Shown piece by piece: positions 63,265 to 64,000 of a DNA stretch of 64,000 nt (its first letter is position 1; every line of letters begins with the position of its first letter). Source of the stretch: Pseudoalteromonas sp. DL-6 (lineage in GTDB: Bacteria > Pseudomonadota > Gammaproteobacteria > Enterobacterales > Alteromonadaceae); contig NZ_CP019770.1 of NCBI RefSeq assembly GCF_004328665.1, forward strand, positions 1,922,001-1,986,000, written 5' to 3'. The position numbers and the translations under genes are program-made. The notes under the pieces were generated by a model. It was not told the DNA's origin. It saw only the letters and a list, made by a program, of their open reading frames with translations, and searched no databases.

Positions 63265-64000
63265 TTATAATTTAACTAATAACGGTGATTGTGGAATACC
63301 TACTCGAGGAAGTAGAGCCGGTGTTACCGCAAAGGCTGCTGGTAAACGTCCTTTTAACTCAGCCATTTTTGTTTGATTATTTTGCTGATCAAAAATGTAG
63401 TATTTTAAAACATCACCATAAGCACTTCCCTCTAAACTAGCTTGTTGCAGTGTGTCTAATGCTTTATCGTAATCTGCGCTATAAATATAAGCTAATGCTA
63501 AGTTTCCAGCAGATCCTGCGTGTAAGTTACCGTTAAGCTCTTTAGATAATTCCTCTAACTCAGCAATAGCCAGTTCATAACGACCAAGTTGTATGTAGGC
63601 ATGAGCAAGTGAGTTTTTTGTAAAATATGGCGGATTACTACCTGCTGGGTACCATGTTTCGTAAGCACTTAAAATATCTTCATATTGTTCAAGTTTAGAA
63701 AAAATATGAACTAGTAAAGTATAACTTTCTAATTTAATTTCTCCCTCTTCAAAACCTGATAGCACATCTCTATTTGCATACCATTTTTGAATATTTTTTG
63801 CCGTTTGTATTAGTTGTGTTGGTTGATCACTTTTTGCATCACCAGCTACCTCTAAAAGTTGCGCTAACTGTTGGTTATACTGATTACTAGCTGCGGGCTG
63901 TTTTTGCGCACTATGTTGTTCATTCTTTGGATTTTCATCAACAATTTGTGCTGCTGCCAACGCGCTAAAAGACAGTGCAGCCAAAGCCATTACCATATGT
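63265..64000 (-). CDS. Exported TPR-like protein (N-terminus at or beyond the window edge)
   Basis: About 243 residues visible from an ATG at 63996. The start MVMALAALSFSALAAAQ is the hydrophobic core of a signal peptide without its usual basic N-terminus, so the true start is probably just outside the window. After a polar linker there are several tetratricopeptide-type helix pairs from ~80 to 200: YTLLVHIFSKLEQYEDILSAY, NSLAHAYIQLGRYELAIAEL, and NLALAYIYSADYDKALDTL. Likely a periplasmic adaptor. Relatives sometimes neighbour ExbB/TonB genes, but none is visible here. Confidence 0.75.
   Translation of the reverse strand, partial: HMVMALAALSFSALAAAQIVDENPKNEQHSAQKQPAASNQYNQQLAQLLEVAGDAKSDQPTQLIQTAKNIQKWYANRDVLSGFEEGEIKLESYTLLVHIFSKLEQYEDILSAYETWYPAGSNPPYFTKNSLAHAYIQLGRYELAIAELEELSKELNGNLHAGSAGNLALAYIYSADYDKALDTLQQASLEGSAYGDVLKYYIFDQQNNQTKMAELKGRLPAAFAVTPALLPRVGIPQSPLLVKL

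Overview
The window looks like an ordinary stretch of chromosome from a marine gammaproteobacterium of the Alteromonadales, most like Pseudoalteromonas. This is judged from gene content and order, not from a database search. The DNA is AT-rich. It carries a TonB receptor with a tryptophan-halogenase-like flavoprotein and SapC, enterobacterial-type blocks (pabB-nudL-sdaA, perM/bepA/arsC, bamC/gcvR/bcp), Shewanella/Vibrio-type conserved proteins and tandem tRNA-Tyr genes. I see no prophage, insertion sequence, integron or CRISPR array.

Layout. 1-6.5 kb: a c-di-GMP enzyme (GAF-GGDEF-EAL, cut by the left edge), metR with MetJ-like boxes over its promoter, elyC, a DedA-like protein, a Nif3 protein, a small Lys/Ala-rich protein and an HPP membrane protein. 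6.5-15 kb: a TetR regulator facing hpp across twin operators, a secreted propeller-amidohydrolase, mtfA, a large propeller sensor with GGDEF, and a CAT-fold acetyltransferase. 15-24 kb: leucine dehydrogenase, class I fumarase, pabB-nudL-sdaA, cysB and an unknown membrane-anchored protein. 24-30.5 kb: a purine permease, a Sel1 protein, sulA with a LexA box, a YchJ protein, two conserved hypotheticals, two tRNA-Tyr, a YgjP-like metalloprotease, and an HD hydrolase coupled to a VOC protein. 30.5-38.5 kb: rlmI, a response regulator plus PilZ pair, hrpA, isoaspartyl peptidase, sapC. 38.8-43.8 kb: a DUF6445-type protein, a halogenase-like flavoprotein and a TonB receptor. 44.3-48.4 kb: pgl, zwf and pgi, the entry to the oxidative pentose phosphate and Entner-Doudoroff routes. 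48.7-56 kb: a three-domain sulfur enzyme, perM, a TusA-like protein, then an operon of an unknown protein, bepA, arsC-like, wrbA-like and DUF2069. 56-64 kb: an ankyrin membrane protein, mlaC, a lipid A deacylase, a YjiH-type protein, bamC, gcvR, bcp and a TPR protein cut by the right edge.

Best candidates for something undescribed. (1) The 750-residue protein at 48746-50998 joins a NifS-type cysteine desulfurase, a persulfide-dioxygenase-like metallo-beta-lactamase domain and a rhodanese in one chain, with the key residues of all three present. (2) A palindrome with core TGACA-N4-TGTCA stands before the TonB receptor. A near copy overlaps the -35 box of the DUF6445 gene 5 kb away, which suggests one repressor controls receptor, halogenase and putative oxygenase together. 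(3) Several regulatory sites can be read directly: twin TetR-type operators, MetJ-like boxes on metR and a LexA box on sulA.

Family names come from motif and sequence recognition without database searches. Promoter and operator calls are by eye.
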